Shown here: positions 13,127-13,780 of the stretch, piece by piece
How positions within the stretch are numbered: position 1 is the stretch's first letter
How the letters are laid out: every line of letters starts with the position of its first letter
Source: Candidatus Hermodarchaeota archaeon
GTDB taxonomy: Archaea > Asgardarchaeota > Hermodarchaeia > Hermodarchaeales > Hermodarchaeaceae
Direction: 5' to 3'
Assembly: GCA_016840595.1 (NCBI GenBank)
Contig: JAEOSA010000033.1
Coordinates: 1-13,780 of the forward strand
DNA: 13,780 nucleotides
Program-made: the position numbers and the translations under genes
Notes under the pieces: generated by a model
Databases searched by the model: none
What the model saw: only the letters and a program-made list of their open reading frames with translations
Told to the model about the DNA's origin: nothing

Positions 13127-13780
13127 GAAGCGTTCTTTCAACCGGTTAAGGACGTTGGGGAGGGTAGTGTATTCCATGGATGAAGGGGGGAGTCGATGGG
13201 GTTCGAAGGGACCATGCCGTCGAAGATAATCAGCAACATACATGCATTGATCACGGGTGATATCCCAGGCAGGATCATCGAACACATCAATCGGTTCAGT
13301 GAGTTTGCCATCTTTCATACTGAAGGCTAGCCCCGTCACACGTGGTGGTCCATCGAACCGTGTACACTGTGAGTAGTGCAGTGGAACAGGCATGAGGGGA
13401 CCATTGTGACTGCCACGCATCCATCCCGTTACGAGGTGCCCAAGGGCAAAGCCTTCGAGAATTTCACCAGTAGCGGGGAATCCACTTTGTGCACGCACTA
13501 TGGCACCAGGATCATCTTTGCCAATGTATTTTCCTGCGACGGCGTAGAGTTTCTCGGTGGAGATTGCTGCAGCAATACCTCGAGATTTGTCCTTCGAGTA
13601 GACTCGTTTGATGACATAGTCTTCTGTTGCGCCAATGAGAGCTAAGAGGTCATAGAGTTCAGAGGGTGTGTCCATCTTGATCATTTTGTCATTTTTGATG
13701 TCAAACACTTCAAAGATGAACCCGTCGTGTAACTTAGGATCAATGATCAATCCTGCTGTATTGAAGGGATCTGCAAAGAC
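13112..13780 (-). CDS. fbp: Fructose-1,6-bisphosphate aldolase/phosphatase, C-terminal part
   Basis: This is the C-terminal part of the archaeal bifunctional FBP aldolase/phosphatase (class V FBPase), which converts triose phosphates to fructose-6-phosphate in gluconeogenesis. The frame stays open to the window edge: ten codons beyond 13750 read VFADPFNTAG and continue the family motif into LIIDPKLHDG. So 222 codons are visible and roughly 145 N-terminal residues lie outside, if the family length of about 365-390 applies. The visible part has GKYIGKDDP, where Tyr and Lys with this spacing match the catalytic Tyr229 and Schiff-base Lys232 of the Sulfolobus enzyme. A further Tyr in SMEYTTLP lies 116 residues on, as does Tyr348. 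GSHNGPLMPVP and RFDGPPRV are also conserved. The N-terminal metal-binding residues cannot be checked here. Confidence 0.95.
   Translation of the reverse strand, partial: VFADPFNTAGLIIDPKLHDGFIFEVFDIKNDKMIKMDTPSELYDLLALIGATEDYVIKRVYSKDKSRGIAAAISTEKLYAVAGKYIGKDDPGAIVRAQSGFPATGEILEGFALGHLVTGWMRGSHNGPLMPVPLHYSQCTRFDGPPRVTGLAFSMKDGKLTEPIDVFDDPAWDITRDQCMYVADYLRRHGPFEPHRLPPSSMEYTTLPNVLNRLKERFKPVK

Noticed and set aside
13748..13750. TTG at 13750 as the start of the FBPA gene
   Set aside because: The frame continues to the window edge with the family motif ADPFNTAGLIIDPK, so this is an internal leucine codon of a gene cut by the window.
1..13780. Defence island or mobile element
   Set aside because: No transposase, integrase, toxin-antitoxin pair, restriction enzyme, Cas gene or terminal inverted repeat was seen. 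The tRNA has no adjacent integrase or visible 3'-end duplication.

Overview
The window looks like a stretch of an archaeal chromosome with mid-range G+C (judged by eye). The archaeal call rests on four things. There is a fructose-1,6-bisphosphate aldolase/phosphatase and a cyclic-2,3-diphosphoglycerate-synthetase-type GTPase. The tRNA gene encodes its own CCA end. Upstream regions carry A/T-rich TATA-like boxes and Shine-Dalgarno-type sites, and several genes start at TTG or GTG. The long TPR protein next to bacterial-type enzymes (MsrA, an acyl-CoA ligase) resembles Asgard archaea, perhaps the Thorarchaeota, but that placement is inference and no marker gene in the window settles it. No transposon, integrase, CRISPR array or phage gene was seen; this is ordinary chromosome of short transcription units.

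Layout. Positions 1-517 hold no firm gene. They contain a possible stem-loop, a palindrome with a T-tract, and a 29-codon ORF that stops 6 nt before the next gene. Then come the cDPGS-family gene (518-1840, +), an orphan alpha/alpha-toroid protein (1849-2787, -), msrA (2938-3504, +) and an 894-residue TPR-nitrilase fusion (3521-6205, -). Next, on the minus strand, are a DUF362 protein (6381-7235) and a tandem GNAT-like protein (7268-8200), probably co-transcribed in the order GNAT then DUF362. Upstream of these lies argS (8336-10198, -), divergent from tRNA-Arg(UCG) (10332-10407, +). The tRNA is followed by a luciferase-like acyl-CoA ligase (10471-12090, +). Last come an M55 D-aminopeptidase-like metallopeptidase (12122-12967, -) and the C-terminal part of the FBP aldolase/phosphatase (13112-13780, -), which runs off the window.

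How the genes relate. Several encode core metabolism: gluconeogenesis (FBPA), phosphoglycerate-derived solute synthesis or a related reaction (cDPGS family), acyl-CoA activation, Arg-tRNA charging, methionine repair and peptide turnover. They do not form one pathway. The clearest functional link is argS lying back to back with a tRNA-Arg gene. The most unusual gene is the TPR-nitrilase fusion: it keeps a Glu-Lys-Cys triad behind six TPR units of exactly 40 residues, and its substrate and partner are unknown.
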